In this document: positions 24,441-33,576 of the stretch, in pieces | How the letters are laid out: every line of letters starts with the position of its first letter | Numbering within the stretch: the stretch's first letter is position 1 | Source of the DNA: Sandaracinobacteroides sp041909755 | GTDB lineage: Bacteria; Pseudomonadota; Alphaproteobacteria; Sphingomonadales; Sphingomonadaceae | Length of the DNA stretch: 42,693 nt | Direction: 5' to 3' | Assembly: GCF_041909755.1 (NCBI RefSeq) | Contig: NZ_JAYRCW010000009.1 | Coordinates: forward strand, 1 to 42,693 | Program-made: the position numbers and the translations under genes | Notes under the pieces: generated by a model | What the model saw: the letters and a program-made list of their open reading frames with translations, nothing else | Database searches by the model: none | Told to the model about the DNA's origin: nothing

Positions 24441-25196
24441 TCAGCCGCGCAGCGCGATCAGGCTGAGCTGGCGGCCGTAATCCGGCTCGCCCGCCAGCGT
24501 CTTGCGGCGATAGCTGAAGAAGCGGCCGTCATCCGGCCGCGTGTCTGCGCCCAGCCCTTCGGCGGCGTGAATGCCCGATTCGGCCAGCCGCCTGATGCAA
24601 TAGCCTTCCAGATCGAACAGGGCGTGGCCGGGCCGGGCGTCGGTGAAGAACAGGCCGTTTTCCGGATCCGCCGCTTCGAAGCGGCTGCGGAAGCCATCAT
24701 CCACTTCATAGGACCGGCGGCCGATGCAGGGGCCGACCGCGGCTGCGATCCGGCCGGGCCGCGCGCCGAGCCGCTCCATCAGGCCGATGGTCGCGCCGAT
24801 GACGCCGCCAAGCGCGCCCTTCCAGCCGGCGTGGCAGGCGCCGATCACGCCCGCTTCGGTATCCTCGAACAGCAGCGGCGCGCAATCCGCCGTCAGGATG
24901 CCCAGCGCAAGGCCGGGGCGATCGGTGACAAGGCCATCCGCCTCCGGCCGGGCGTCGTCGGCCCAGTCGCCTGCCTCGACGGCGCGGGCGCTGTGCACCT
25001 GGTGCAGCGTCACCAGCCGGGCGGCCGGTGCCACGGCATTCAGCGCGCAAAGGCGGTTTTCCCGCACATGGGCGGGATCGTCGGAAGACCCCAGCCCCAC
25101 GTTCAGGCTGGCGAAGATCCCTTCCGAGACGCCGCCGGTGCGGCCGAGGAACCCGTGCGGGCTGCGGATGGAACGGGCGGTCAGCCGTGTGATCAA
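24441..25196 (-). CDS. pgeF: Peptidoglycan editing factor PgeF (laccase-domain, YfiH family)
   Basis: A 251-aa cytoplasmic enzyme of the YfiH/PgeF family, which removes wrongly incorporated L-Ser from UDP-MurNAc precursors. The metal-binding/active residues are visible as LHQVHSARAV (His), ILTADCAPLLF (Cys) and GACHAGWKGALGG (His). SYRRKTLAGEPDYGRQLSLI near the C-terminus is also typical. Older annotations call it a polyphenol oxidase. The ATG overlaps the stop of the upstream GNAT gene (ATGA). In many alphaproteobacteria pgeF follows lgt and a midA-like gene; here those lie on the other side of an acyl-CoA dehydrogenase cluster. Confidence 0.94.
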   Translation of the reverse strand: MITRLTARSIRSPHGFLGRTGGVSEGIFASLNVGLGSSDDPAHVRENRLCALNAVAPAARLVTLHQVHSARAVEAGDWADDARPEADGLVTDRPGLALGILTADCAPLLFEDTEAGVIGACHAGWKGALGGVIGATIGLMERLGARPGRIAAAVGPCIGRRSYEVDDGFRSRFEAADPENGLFFTDARPGHALFDLEGYCIRRLAESGIHAAEGLGADTRPDDGRFFSYRRKTLAGEPDYGRQLSLIALRG

Positions 25197-25720
25197 AGAA
25201 TGAGCCTCAGGATCCGGTCGTCATCGACGGTGGAGCCGACGACATAGGGATATTTGCCGACTTCGACAAAGCCGTGCCGGTCATAGAAGCGCCGCGCCCG
25301 GTGGTTTTCCACCCAGACGGTGAGGTAGAGATCCTGCACGCTGCGCGCGCGGGCCTCTGCGATCGCCCAGTCCGTCAGCGCATCGGCGAGGCCCGTGCCC
25401 TTGCCCTGTTCCGACAGATAGAGCTGCCGAAGCACCCACCAGCGCCGTCCTTCCAGCAGGTCGGGGATGTAGGCCGACAGTTCCTGCGGGCCCAGCATGC
25501 AGTAACCCAGCGGCTCGCCGCCGGGGCCTTCGGCCAGCATCACGGCGTGGTCGTCGGCCTCGCACGCGGCCCGGAAGCGCGCGTCGGACATCTCGGCCAG
25601 GAAGTCCGCCAGTTCGTGCGGCGGATAGATATGGCCGAAGGTGGCGGTGAAGCTGTCGTGGAACAGCTGCCGCACGGCCGGGGCGTCCGCCCCGCCCGCG
25701 CGCCTCAGGGCAAAGCTCAT
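25193..25720 (-). CDS. GNAT family N-acetyltransferase
   Basis: A 175-aa protein with the GNAT core: FALRRAGGADAPAVRQLFHD at the N-terminus and LRQLYLSEQGKGTGLADALT, where QGKGTGLADAL is the acetyl-CoA pyrophosphate loop. VENHRARRFYDRHGFVEVGK is the usual motif B. The acceptor is unknown. Its stop overlaps the pgeF start, and the acyl-CoA synthetase stop is 7 bp upstream of its ATG, so it probably belongs to the same transcript as the fatty-acyl genes. Confidence 0.92.
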   Translation of the reverse strand: MSFALRRAGGADAPAVRQLFHDSFTATFGHIYPPHELADFLAEMSDARFRAACEADDHAVMLAEGPGGEPLGYCMLGPQELSAYIPDLLEGRRWWVLRQLYLSEQGKGTGLADALTDWAIAEARARSVQDLYLTVWVENHRARRFYDRHGFVEVGKYPYVVGSTVDDDRILRLIL

Positions 25721-25727
25721 GCCCGCA

Positions 25728-27455
25728 TCACGCTGCGGTCCGGCCCTGATGCACCTCGCGGAAATGCCCGCGCAGGCTCACCTTGTCGATCTTGCCGGAG
25801 CCGAGCTTTGGCAGCGGTTCCGCCACCACCCAAACGCGGGCGGGAACCTTGAAGGCGGCGAGGTCGCGCGCGACGAACTGGATGATCGCTTCGCCCTCCA
25901 GCGGCTCGCCGCCCTTGGGATAGACGACGGCGCCGACGATCTCGCCCAGCCGTTCGTCCGGCAGGCCGAACACCGAGGCTTCGGCGACGGCCGGGTGGCT
26001 GTAGATCGCGGCCTCCACTTCGGCGGCCGCGATATTCTCCCCGCCGCGGATGATGATGTCCTTCTTGCGGTCCACGATATAGAGGTAGCCGTCCGCATCG
26101 AGCTTGCCGAGATCGCCGGTGCGGAACCATCCGTCGCGGGTGAAGGCAGCGGTGGTCGCCTCCGGCTTGTTCCAGTAGCCGCGCACATTGGCGACCGAGC
26201 GGATGCACACCTCGCCCACCTCGCCTGCAGCCAAGGGCTTCATCGCGTCGTCGAAGATCGCCAGCTCGACGAGCGGCTTCGATGCGCGACCCGTGGAATC
26301 GGGCCGCAGCCGGTAATTCTCGCGGATATTGCCCGCGCCGACGCCGTTGGTTTCCGTCAGCCCATAGCCGATCGCCGGGCTCTTGCCCGGGAAGGCGTCT
26401 GCCAGCCGGCCCACATGTTCGGCCGGGCGCGGCGCGCCGCCGCCCGCGATGTCCAGCAGCGAGGAGAGATCATATTTGTCCCGGTCGGGGTGCTGCATCA
26501 GCTCCAGGCTCATCGTGGGCACGCCCACGAAATAGGTGGCGCGCTCCTTCTCGATCAGCTGCAGCGCCTCGCCTGCATCCCAGCGGTACATGATCACCAG
26601 CTTGCGGCCGATCGCGATGGACACCAGCAGCACCGGCACCAGCCCGGTGATGTGGAACAAGGGCACGTTCAGCAGCATCACCTGCTGCGCGGGCAGTTCG
26701 GTGCCGGCCGCCTGCGCCAGCTGCAGCATGGACAGGCCCTGCACCAGATAGTTCATCGAGCCCGACACGATGGCGCGGTGGGTGGAAACCGCCCCCTTGG
26801 GCGCCCCGGTCGAGCCCGATGTGTACATGATCGTCGCGTCATCCTCGGGGTAGATGGGCGGCAGATACCAGGGCGCGGGCGGCGACGCGGCAATCGCATC
26901 CTCCAGCGTTTCCGCCCCCAGCTGGGCGGCCACCTGGTGGCTGGTCCGCACCGCGACGACACTGACCGAAAGCCCCTCGATCTCGCGGATGCGGCGCAGC
27001 CGCTCCTCGTCGGCGAACACCAGCCGGGTGCCGGAATCGCGGATGCCATAGGCCAGCTCGTCCGATTTCCACCAGGCGTTCATCGGCACCACCACCGCGC
27101 CCACCATCACGGCGGCGAGGAAGGTTGAAACCCATTCCGGATAGTTGCGCATGGCGATCGCGATGCGATCCCCCTTGGCGATGCCGTGCCGCGCCTGAAG
27201 CGCGGCCGCGATCCGCACCGATTGCGCCTGCACGTCGGCAAAGGTCAGCCGCTCGCCCTGATAGACGATGAACTCCTTGTCGGCGTTGGTCGCCAGGAAG
27301 AAGGCCAGATACTCGCGCAGCGACTGGGGCGCGCTTTCGAACACGGGATAGTCCGCGCCCCGGATGTTCGCCGTTCCCAGCGCCAGCTGCCCGCCGGGCG
27401 CCGTGATGGCGGCGGTCGCCGCGTCGATTGCCTTGTCGAGATCGGTCAGGGCCAT
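25728..27455 (-). CDS. Class I adenylate-forming acyl-CoA synthetase
   Basis: A 575-aa enzyme that activates a carboxylic acid to its CoA thioester through an acyl-adenylate. Motifs are the P-loop-like YTSGSTGAPKG, the adenine-binding GYGLTE, DGWFRTGDLGKLDADGYLYI and VDRKKDIIIRGGENI, and the catalytic Lys in KLGSGKIDK. The ATG at 27455 is chosen because GAGGA lies 5 nt upstream. It is followed on the minus strand by genes for a GNAT enzyme and PgeF and preceded by two acyl-CoA dehydrogenase genes, which suggests activation and first oxidation of the same unusual acid (branched, cyclic or terpenoid side chain). The chain-length specificity cannot be read from sequence. Confidence 0.93.
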   Translation of the reverse strand: MALTDLDKAIDAATAAITAPGGQLALGTANIRGADYPVFESAPQSLREYLAFFLATNADKEFIVYQGERLTFADVQAQSVRIAAALQARHGIAKGDRIAIAMRNYPEWVSTFLAAVMVGAVVVPMNAWWKSDELAYGIRDSGTRLVFADEERLRRIREIEGLSVSVVAVRTSHQVAAQLGAETLEDAIAASPPAPWYLPPIYPEDDATIMYTSGSTGAPKGAVSTHRAIVSGSMNYLVQGLSMLQLAQAAGTELPAQQVMLLNVPLFHITGLVPVLLVSIAIGRKLVIMYRWDAGEALQLIEKERATYFVGVPTMSLELMQHPDRDKYDLSSLLDIAGGGAPRPAEHVGRLADAFPGKSPAIGYGLTETNGVGAGNIRENYRLRPDSTGRASKPLVELAIFDDAMKPLAAGEVGEVCIRSVANVRGYWNKPEATTAAFTRDGWFRTGDLGKLDADGYLYIVDRKKDIIIRGGENIAAAEVEAAIYSHPAVAEASVFGLPDERLGEIVGAVVYPKGGEPLEGEAIIQFVARDLAAFKVPARVWVVAEPLPKLGSGKIDKVSLRGHFREVHQGRTAA

Positions 27456-27463
27456 TGTCGTCC

Positions 27464-28603
27464 TCAATAATTCAGCAGCTGGGCGACGCGGTCGCCGTGG
27501 AAGGCATTGTCCCCGAAGGTCTCGGCCGCAGCACGCGCCCGCTTCATGTAGAAGCCGATGTCGAACTCGTCCGTCATGCCGATGCCGCCGTGCATCTGCA
27601 CCGCCTCGTTGGTGGCGAGCTTCACGACATCGCCGGCCTTCGCCTTCGCCAGCGCCACGAACAGGGCGGCGCGCTCGTCGCCCTCGTCCAGCGCGGTCAG
27701 CGCCTTCAGCGTGACGGAGCGCGCCAGCTCGATCTCGCAGAACAGGTGCGCCGCCCGGTGCTGGAGCGACTGGAAGGTGCCGATCTTCACGCCGAACTGC
27801 TCGCGCTGCTTCAGATAATCCACCGTGGTGTCGAAGCTCTGGGCGGAAACGCCCAGCATTTCCGCCGCAAGGCAGGCGCGGCCCGCATCCAGCGCGGCTT
27901 CCAGGATCGCGAAGCCGCCGCCGATCTCGCCCAGCACGTCCGCGCCGTCCACCTGCACGCCATCCAGCGTGAGTTCGGCGGCGTTGCGGCTGTCCACCAT
28001 GGAGCGGCGCTTCACGCCCACGCCCGACGCCTTCGGATCGACGAGGAACAGGGTGATGCCCGCCTTCTCGTCGTCCGCGCCGGAGGTACGGGCGGCAACG
28101 ATCAGCCTGTCAGCCACATGGCCGTCCAGCACGAAGGGCTTCGCGCCCGTCAGCCGGAAGCCGTTGCCCGATGCTTCTGCCCGGGTGGCGATGCTGGCCG
28201 GCTGGTGCCGGGCCTTTTCGTCGGCCGCCAGCGCCACGATCAGCTCGCCGGCGGCGATCTTCGGCAGCAGCGATGCCTTCTGGTCCGCGCTTCCGCCCTT
28301 GCCGATGGCCGTGGCGGACAACACCGCCGACGACAGGAAGGGCGACAGCGACAGGTTGCGGCCGATCGCTTCCTGGATCAGCCCGGCGGCCACCATGCCC
28401 AGCCCGGCGCCGCCGAACTGTTCGGGAATGGCGACACCCGCGAACCCCATCTCGGCCATCTTCGCCCACAGGCCGCGGTCGAAGCCGTCGGCATCAGCCG
28501 CGTCGCGCAGCTTGCGCAGCTGCGAAACCGGGGCGTTTTCGGCGAAGAAGCCCTCTGCGGATTCCTTCACCATCCGCTGCTCGTCGGTCAGAACCAATGC
28601 CAT
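27464..28603 (-). CDS. Acyl-CoA dehydrogenase family protein, probable non-catalytic subunit
   Basis: A 379-aa member of the acyl-CoA dehydrogenase fold: ALVLTDEQRMVKESAEGFFA at the N-terminus, the FADE-type middle domain (LTGAKPFVLDGHVADRLIVA) and VQMHGGIGMTDEFDIGFYMK near the C-terminus. Where active enzymes have the catalytic Glu in a Y-E-G-T-type motif, this protein reads TFGDNAFHGDRVAQLL with no Glu. That is the pattern of one subunit in alpha2beta2 heteromeric dehydrogenases such as the mycobacterial cholesterol-side-chain FadE pairs. The partner would be the adjacent 396-aa dehydrogenase. A BLAST label would simply be acyl-CoA dehydrogenase. Confidence 0.9.
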   Translation of the reverse strand: MALVLTDEQRMVKESAEGFFAENAPVSQLRKLRDAADADGFDRGLWAKMAEMGFAGVAIPEQFGGAGLGMVAAGLIQEAIGRNLSLSPFLSSAVLSATAIGKGGSADQKASLLPKIAAGELIVALAADEKARHQPASIATRAEASGNGFRLTGAKPFVLDGHVADRLIVAARTSGADDEKAGITLFLVDPKASGVGVKRRSMVDSRNAAELTLDGVQVDGADVLGEIGGGFAILEAALDAGRACLAAEMLGVSAQSFDTTVDYLKQREQFGVKIGTFQSLQHRAAHLFCEIELARSVTLKALTALDEGDERAALFVALAKAKAGDVVKLATNEAVQMHGGIGMTDEFDIGFYMKRARAAAETFGDNAFHGDRVAQLLNY

Positions 28604-28607
28604 CTGA

Positions 28608-29798
28608 TCAGGCCCCCGGAAGCTGGAGAACGCGCTTGGCGATGATGTTCAACTGCACTTCCGATGTTCCTCCCTCGATGGAATTGGCACGGCTGCGCAG
28701 CCATTCGCGCGCCAGTGCGCCGTCATAGCGCTCCTCCCCCTCCCAGGTGAGGCCGTCCGAGCCCTGGATCGACATCAGCAGTTCCTGCCGGTTCTTGTTC
28801 AGCTCGGTCCCGTAATATTTCAGCATGGAGGAAAGGGCGCCCACGCCCTGCCCGGCCTTCGCTTCATCCTTCACCCGCTCCATCGTCAGCGCGAAGGCGA
28901 AGGCGTCGATCTCGTGCCGGGCGATGTCGGCGCGCAGCAGGCTGTCCTTCAGCCGGCCCTCGCCATCTGTGCCGATCGCCTTCTTGGCGATCTGGTGCAT
29001 CGAATCCCGGCCCGGCGAGCCCATGTCGCCGATCATCTCCCGCTCGTGCGTGAGGAGATATTTGGCGATGTCCCAGCCCTTGCCGCGCGTGCCGACCAGA
29101 TTTTCGGCCGGCACGCGGACATTGTCGAAGAAGGTCTGGCAGAAGGGTGAATAGCCCGAAATCAGCTTGATCGGGCTGGTGGTGACGCCGGGGCTCTCCA
29201 TGTCGAACAGCAGGAAGCTGATGCCCAGATGCTTGGGGGCGTCCGGATCGGTGCGGACAAGGCAGAAGATCCAGTCCGCCTTGTCTGCATAGCTGGTCCA
29301 GATCTTGGAGCCATTCACCACATATTCGTCACCCTCGAGGATGGCGGAGGTGCGCAGGCTGGCGAGATCGGAGCCCGCGCCAGGCTCGCTGTAGCCCTGG
29401 CACCAGCGGATTTCGCCACGGGCGATCTTCGGCAGATGCTCCTTCTTCTGCGCCTCGTTGCCATATTTCAGCAGCGCCGGCCCCAGCATCCAGATGCCGA
29501 ACGAGGACAGCGGCGGCCGCGCCCGGATGCGGCGCATTTCCTGCAGCAGGATCTTGGCCTCGTCCTTCGTCAGGCCGCCGCCGCCATATTCGGTGGGCCA
29601 TTCCGGCACCGTCCAGCCCTTCGCGGCCATGCGCTCCAGCCATAGCTTCTGCGCCTCGCTGCGGAACTTCCACTTGCGCCCGCCCCAGCACATGTCGTTG
29701 TCGCCGCCGGGCGGCGTCCGCATCTCGGCCGGGCAATTTTCCTCCAGCCATGCGCGGGTTTCCGCGCGGAAGGCCGCGAGTTCGGGCGTTTCGTCCAT
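28608..29798 (-). CDS. Acyl-CoA dehydrogenase, probable catalytic subunit
   Basis: A 396-aa FAD enzyme that introduces a 2,3 double bond into an acyl-CoA. Flavin and substrate motifs are WCQGYSEPGAGSDLASLRT and VVNGSKIWTSYADKADWIFC. The C-terminal SIEGGTSEVQLNIIAKRVLQ contains the Glu in IEGGTSE expected of the catalytic base. The stop lies 4 bp upstream of the next ATG, so both dehydrogenase subunits should be made together. The ATG at 29798 gives MDETPELAAFRAETRAWLEE, a usual start for this subgroup. It diverges from lgt across 51 bp. Confidence 0.94.
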   Translation of the reverse strand: MDETPELAAFRAETRAWLEENCPAEMRTPPGGDNDMCWGGRKWKFRSEAQKLWLERMAAKGWTVPEWPTEYGGGGLTKDEAKILLQEMRRIRARPPLSSFGIWMLGPALLKYGNEAQKKEHLPKIARGEIRWCQGYSEPGAGSDLASLRTSAILEGDEYVVNGSKIWTSYADKADWIFCLVRTDPDAPKHLGISFLLFDMESPGVTTSPIKLISGYSPFCQTFFDNVRVPAENLVGTRGKGWDIAKYLLTHEREMIGDMGSPGRDSMHQIAKKAIGTDGEGRLKDSLLRADIARHEIDAFAFALTMERVKDEAKAGQGVGALSSMLKYYGTELNKNRQELLMSIQGSDGLTWEGEERYDGALAREWLRSRANSIEGGTSEVQLNIIAKRVLQLPGA

Positions 29799-29849
29799 TA
29801 TCCTGTCTCTCTCCCAAAAGCGCTCTCGCGCTCTCTCCTTACAGCCGAT

Positions 29850-30695
29850 ATGAAGCCCGGCATGGAATTTTTCCAGACACCTGTCGAATGGGCGAGCCTC
29901 GGGCTCGACCCTGTCGCCCTCCAGATCGGGCCGCTCGCGCTGCGCTGGTACAGCCTCGCCTATATCATCGGCATCATCGCTGCCTGGTGGCTGCTGCTGC
30001 GCATGGTGCGGCGGCCCGGCGCGCCCATGACGGCAAAGCATGTGGACGACCTTGTCACCTGGTGCACGCTGGGCGTGATCCTGGGCGGGCGGCTCGCCTA
30101 TGTGATCTTCTACAACCCGTCCCAGTATCTCCAGAACCCGCTGGACATCTTCAAGCTGTGGGAAGGCGGGATGAGCTTCCATGGCGGGCTGGCGGGCGTG
30201 ATCCTCGCCATCGTCCTCTATGCCCGGTCACAGGGGCTCTCCGCGCTCAGGATCCTCGACTATGTCGCGGTCGTCACCCCGATCGGCCTGTTGCTGGGGC
30301 GATTCGCCAACTTCGTGAACGGGGAATTGTGGGGCCGGCCGACGGACGGCACCTGGGGCATCATCTTCCCCGACGCCGGGCCTGATCCGCGCCACCCCAG
30401 CCAGCTGTACGAAGCCGCGCTGGAAGGCGCGCTGCTGCTGATCGTGCTGACCTTCCTGTTCTGGGCCACACGGGCGCGGCTGAAGCCCGGCCTGCTGGGC
30501 GGCATCTTCATTGCCGGCTATGGCCTGTCGCGGTTCGTGATCGAATTCTTCCGCGAGCCCGATGCCCAGCTGGGCGTGCTGCCCATCGGCCTCACCATGG
30601 GGCAACTTCTGACGCTGCCGATGATCCTGGGCGGCCTGTGGCTGCTGGCCACGCTGAACCGGCGCGAGACCGCTTCGGAAACCGCCCCGGCGTGA
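29850..30695 (+). CDS. lgt: Phosphatidylglycerol:prolipoprotein diacylglyceryl transferase
   Basis: Lgt adds diacylglycerol to the lipobox Cys of prolipoproteins at the inner membrane. The 281-aa protein has about seven hydrophobic helices. The family signature is visible in GLLLGRFANFVNGELWGRPT and then HPSQLYEAALEG, and the loop EGGMSFHGGLAG carries a conserved His. The start is taken at 29850; the in-frame ATG at 29862 is equally possible and neither has a clear ribosome site. It begins a coupled operon: its stop overlaps the GTG of the next gene (GTGA). Confidence 0.96.
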   Translation: MKPGMEFFQTPVEWASLGLDPVALQIGPLALRWYSLAYIIGIIAAWWLLLRMVRRPGAPMTAKHVDDLVTWCTLGVILGGRLAYVIFYNPSQYLQNPLDIFKLWEGGMSFHGGLAGVILAIVLYARSQGLSALRILDYVAVVTPIGLLLGRFANFVNGELWGRPTDGTWGIIFPDAGPDPRHPSQLYEAALEGALLLIVLTFLFWATRARLKPGLLGGIFIAGYGLSRFVIEFFREPDAQLGVLPIGLTMGQLLTLPMILGGLWLLATLNRRETASETAPA

Positions 30696-31750
30696 GCCCC
30701 GAGATCGCCGACCTGCTGCGGCGCGAAGGGCCGCTGCCGCTGGCGCGCGTGATGGCGATCGCGGCGGATCACTATTACGCCACGCGGGAACCCTTTGGCG
30801 TGGCGGGCGATTTCGTGACCGCCCCGGAAATCAGCCAGATGTTCGGGGAGCTGATCGGCCTGTGGCTGGCAGACCTGTGGCTGCGCGCCGGATCGCCCGC
30901 GCCGGTGATCCTGGCAGAGCTGGGGCCGGGGCGCGGAACCCTGATGGCGGATGCGCTGCGCGCCATCGGCCGTGCGGCGCCGGCCCTTCGCGCCGCGCTT
31001 TCGGTGCATTTCATCGAGAAAAGCCCCCGGTTGCGCACCCTTCAGGCAAAGGCGGTGCCGGAGGCCGCCTGGCACGACGACCTGTCCACCCTGCCCACCG
31101 ACGCCCCGCTGCTGCTCGTGGCGAACGAGTTTCTGGACGCCCTGCCGCTGACCCAGTTCGAGCGGGTGGAGGATGGCTGGGTGATGCGCCGCGTGGAACT
31201 GACCTCGCGCGGGCCGCGCTGGGACCGGAGCGTCGGCGCCAACCTCGCCTTCCTGCCCGCGGAGATCCGCGATTCGCCGCCGGGCAGCGTGCACGAACGC
31301 AATTTCGGCGCCGAGCAGGTGGCGGCAGCGGTTGCACGCCGGCTGGCGGCGCAGGGCGGCGCGGCGTTGTTCATCGACTATGGCTATTCCGGCCCCGCCA
31401 CCGGAGACACGCTGCAGGCGCTGAAAGGCGGCCGCTTCGCCGACGCGCTGGAAACGCTGGGCGAGGCGGACATTTCCGCCCATGTCGATTTCGCGGCCAT
31501 TGCCCGCGCGGCTGCGGCCCATGCGCGGGTGTTCGGCCCTCAGCCGCAGGGGCCGTTCCTGCAGGCGATCGGCCTCGACGACCGGGCCGAAGCGCTGAAG
31601 CGGCTGGCGAGCCTGGAACGCCGGGCCGAGATCGAGGCGGCGCGGGTGCGCCTGTGCGCCGCAGGGGCCATGGGCCGGCTGTTCCAGGTGCTGGGAATTG
31701 TCGGCCGCGACTGGCCAGTTCCGGCGGGATTCCCTACATTGCAGGCATGA
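30692..31750 (+). CDS. Class I SAM-dependent methyltransferase, MidA/NDUFAF7 family
   Basis: A 352-aa member of the DUF185 family; the mitochondrial homolog NDUFAF7 methylates an arginine of complex I during assembly, and the bacterial role is presumed similar but unproved. The SAM site is ILAELGPGRGTLMADALRAI, and the family motif is LLLVANEFLDALPLTQFER. VTAPEISQMFGELIGLWLAD at the N-terminus is diagnostic. The start is the GTG at 30692 overlapping the lgt stop. The stop overlaps the aminopeptidase start (ATGA). Confidence 0.92.
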   Translation: MSPEIADLLRREGPLPLARVMAIAADHYYATREPFGVAGDFVTAPEISQMFGELIGLWLADLWLRAGSPAPVILAELGPGRGTLMADALRAIGRAAPALRAALSVHFIEKSPRLRTLQAKAVPEAAWHDDLSTLPTDAPLLLVANEFLDALPLTQFERVEDGWVMRRVELTSRGPRWDRSVGANLAFLPAEIRDSPPGSVHERNFGAEQVAAAVARRLAAQGGAALFIDYGYSGPATGDTLQALKGGRFADALETLGEADISAHVDFAAIARAAAAHARVFGPQPQGPFLQAIGLDDRAEALKRLASLERRAEIEAARVRLCAAGAMGRLFQVLGIVGRDWPVPAGFPTLQA

Positions 31751-33576
31751 CAGATTCTGCCGCCAAGCTCGCCGCCCTCCGCGCCACTCTGAAGGCCGAC
31801 GGCCTGGACGGGTTCATCGTGCCGCTGACGGACGAGCATATGTCGGAATATGTCGGCGCCTATGCCCAGCGGCTGGGCTGGCTGACGGGCTTTCAGGGCA
31901 GCGCCGGATCGGCCGCCGTGCTGGCGGATCGCCCGACCGATGCAGGCCCCGCCTGCGGGGCAGCGATCTTCGTGGACGGGCGCTACACGATCCAGGTGCG
32001 CGCGCAGGTGGATGGCGATCTGTACGAATATCGCTCGGTGCCTGCCGAGCCGCTGCACCTGTGGCTGGCGGAAAACGCCGCCCCCGGATCGCGGATCGGC
32101 TATGATCCCTGGCTGACGACGCGGGCCTTCCTGCGCACCGCCGAAGCGGCGCTGGCGGCGAAGGACATCCGGCTGGTGCCGGTGGCCGCGAACCCGGTGG
32201 ACAAGGTCTGGGCGGATCAGCCGGCCCCGCCGATGGGTGCGGCGGAAATCCATGGCGCGGAATTCGCGGGGCGCAGCTCTGCCGACAAGCGCGCCGCGAT
32301 CGCCGCCGAGCTGAAGAAGGCGGGCGCGACCGCCGTGCTGCTTTCCGCGCTCGATTCGATCGCCTGGGCCTTCAACATCCGCGGCCATGATGTCGCCCGC
32401 ACGCCCGTCGTGCGCGCCTTCGCCATCGTGCGCGACGACGCGACCGCCACCTTGTTCACCGCGCCGTCGAAGATTCCGGGCGAAGTCGCCGCGCATCTGG
32501 GGCCGTACGTGACGATCCAGCCCTATAAAGCCTTCGGCCCCGCGCTGGAGGCGCTGGAGGGCGCGGTGATGCTGGACCCGGCCTGGTCCGTCGCCGCCAT
32601 CTTCGAGGCGCTGGGACGCGGCAAGGCGCGGATCATCGAGGCGCGCGATCCCACCATCCTGCCGAAGTCGGCCAAGAACCCGGTCGAGCTGGACGGCATG
32701 CGCGCCGCCCATGTGCGCGACGGCGGGGCCATCGCCAAATTCCTGCATTCGCTGGAAACGGCGCTGCCGGCCGACGAGATCGACGCATCCGACCGGCTGG
32801 AGGCCTTCCGCCGGGAATCGAACCTGCTGAAGGATCTGTCGTTCGACAGCATTTCCGCCGTGGGGCCGAACGCGGCCCTGCCGCATTACCGGTCGGAGCC
32901 GGAGACGAAGCGCGCCTTCGCGGGCGAGACGATCTACCTCATCGATTCGGGCGGCCAGTATCCCGACGGCACCACCGACATCACGCGCACGGTCGCGCTG
33001 GGTACGCCGACGGCGGAAATGAAGGACCGCTACACCCGCGTGCTGAAGGGCCATATCGCGCTCGCCGTCGCCCGGTTCCCGAAGGGCACGCGCGGCGGGC
33101 AGCTGGATATCCTTGCGCGGCAGTTCCTGTGGTCGGCCGGGCTCGATTATGCCCATGGCACCGGCCATGGCGTCGGCCATTTCCTGGGCGTTCATGAAGG
33201 CCCGCAGCGGATCGCGGCCGCCGTGGGTGCGCCCGGGGTGGAGGAAGTGCTGCTGCCCGGCATGGTGCTGTCGAACGAGCCCGGATTCTACAAGGCGGGC
33301 GACTATGGCATCCGCATCGAGAATCTGGTGATCGTGGTGGAGGACAGCCGCCCGACGGACGAACAGCCGATGCTGGCCTTCGAGACGATCACCCTGGCCC
33401 CCATCGACAAGCGGCTGATCGAGCCTGCGCTGCTGACGCCCGCCGAAACCGGCTGGCTCGACGCCTATCATGAACGGGTGCGCGCCGCGCTGGAGCCCCA
33501 GCTCGACGGCCCCGCGCGGGACTGGCTGCTGGCCGCGACCGCCCCGCTCCTCGCCGAGGCGCGGGCGGCGGCATGA
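31747..33576 (+). CDS. Xaa-Pro aminopeptidase (M24B), three-domain form
   Basis: A 609-aa metallopeptidase that removes the residue before proline. It has two creatinase-like N-terminal domains (residues 1 to about 305) and a pita-bread catalytic domain. Metal ligands are visible in IYLIDSGGQYPDGTTDITRT (two Asp), HGVGHFLGVHEGP (His), LSNEPGFYKAGDYGIRIENL (Glu, Glu). The length matches the larger, eukaryote-like XPNPEP1 class rather than the 440-aa E. coli PepP. The ATG overlaps the upstream stop (ATGA) and the stop overlaps the antiporter start. Confidence 0.95.
   Translation: MTDSAAKLAALRATLKADGLDGFIVPLTDEHMSEYVGAYAQRLGWLTGFQGSAGSAAVLADRPTDAGPACGAAIFVDGRYTIQVRAQVDGDLYEYRSVPAEPLHLWLAENAAPGSRIGYDPWLTTRAFLRTAEAALAAKDIRLVPVAANPVDKVWADQPAPPMGAAEIHGAEFAGRSSADKRAAIAAELKKAGATAVLLSALDSIAWAFNIRGHDVARTPVVRAFAIVRDDATATLFTAPSKIPGEVAAHLGPYVTIQPYKAFGPALEALEGAVMLDPAWSVAAIFEALGRGKARIIEARDPTILPKSAKNPVELDGMRAAHVRDGGAIAKFLHSLETALPADEIDASDRLEAFRRESNLLKDLSFDSISAVGPNAALPHYRSEPETKRAFAGETIYLIDSGGQYPDGTTDITRTVALGTPTAEMKDRYTRVLKGHIALAVARFPKGTRGGQLDILARQFLWSAGLDYAHGTGHGVGHFLGVHEGPQRIAAAVGAPGVEEVLLPGMVLSNEPGFYKAGDYGIRIENLVIVVEDSRPTDEQPMLAFETITLAPIDKRLIEPALLTPAETGWLDAYHERVRAALEPQLDGPARDWLLAATAPLLAEARAAA

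Noticed and set aside
31540..33471. Long antisense reading frame of 643 codons opposite the Xaa-Pro aminopeptidase gene
   Set aside because: It mirrors the codon pattern of a well-supported M24 peptidase; long open frames opposite genes are normal in high-G+C DNA, and the product is Arg/Gly/His-rich without recognisable motifs.
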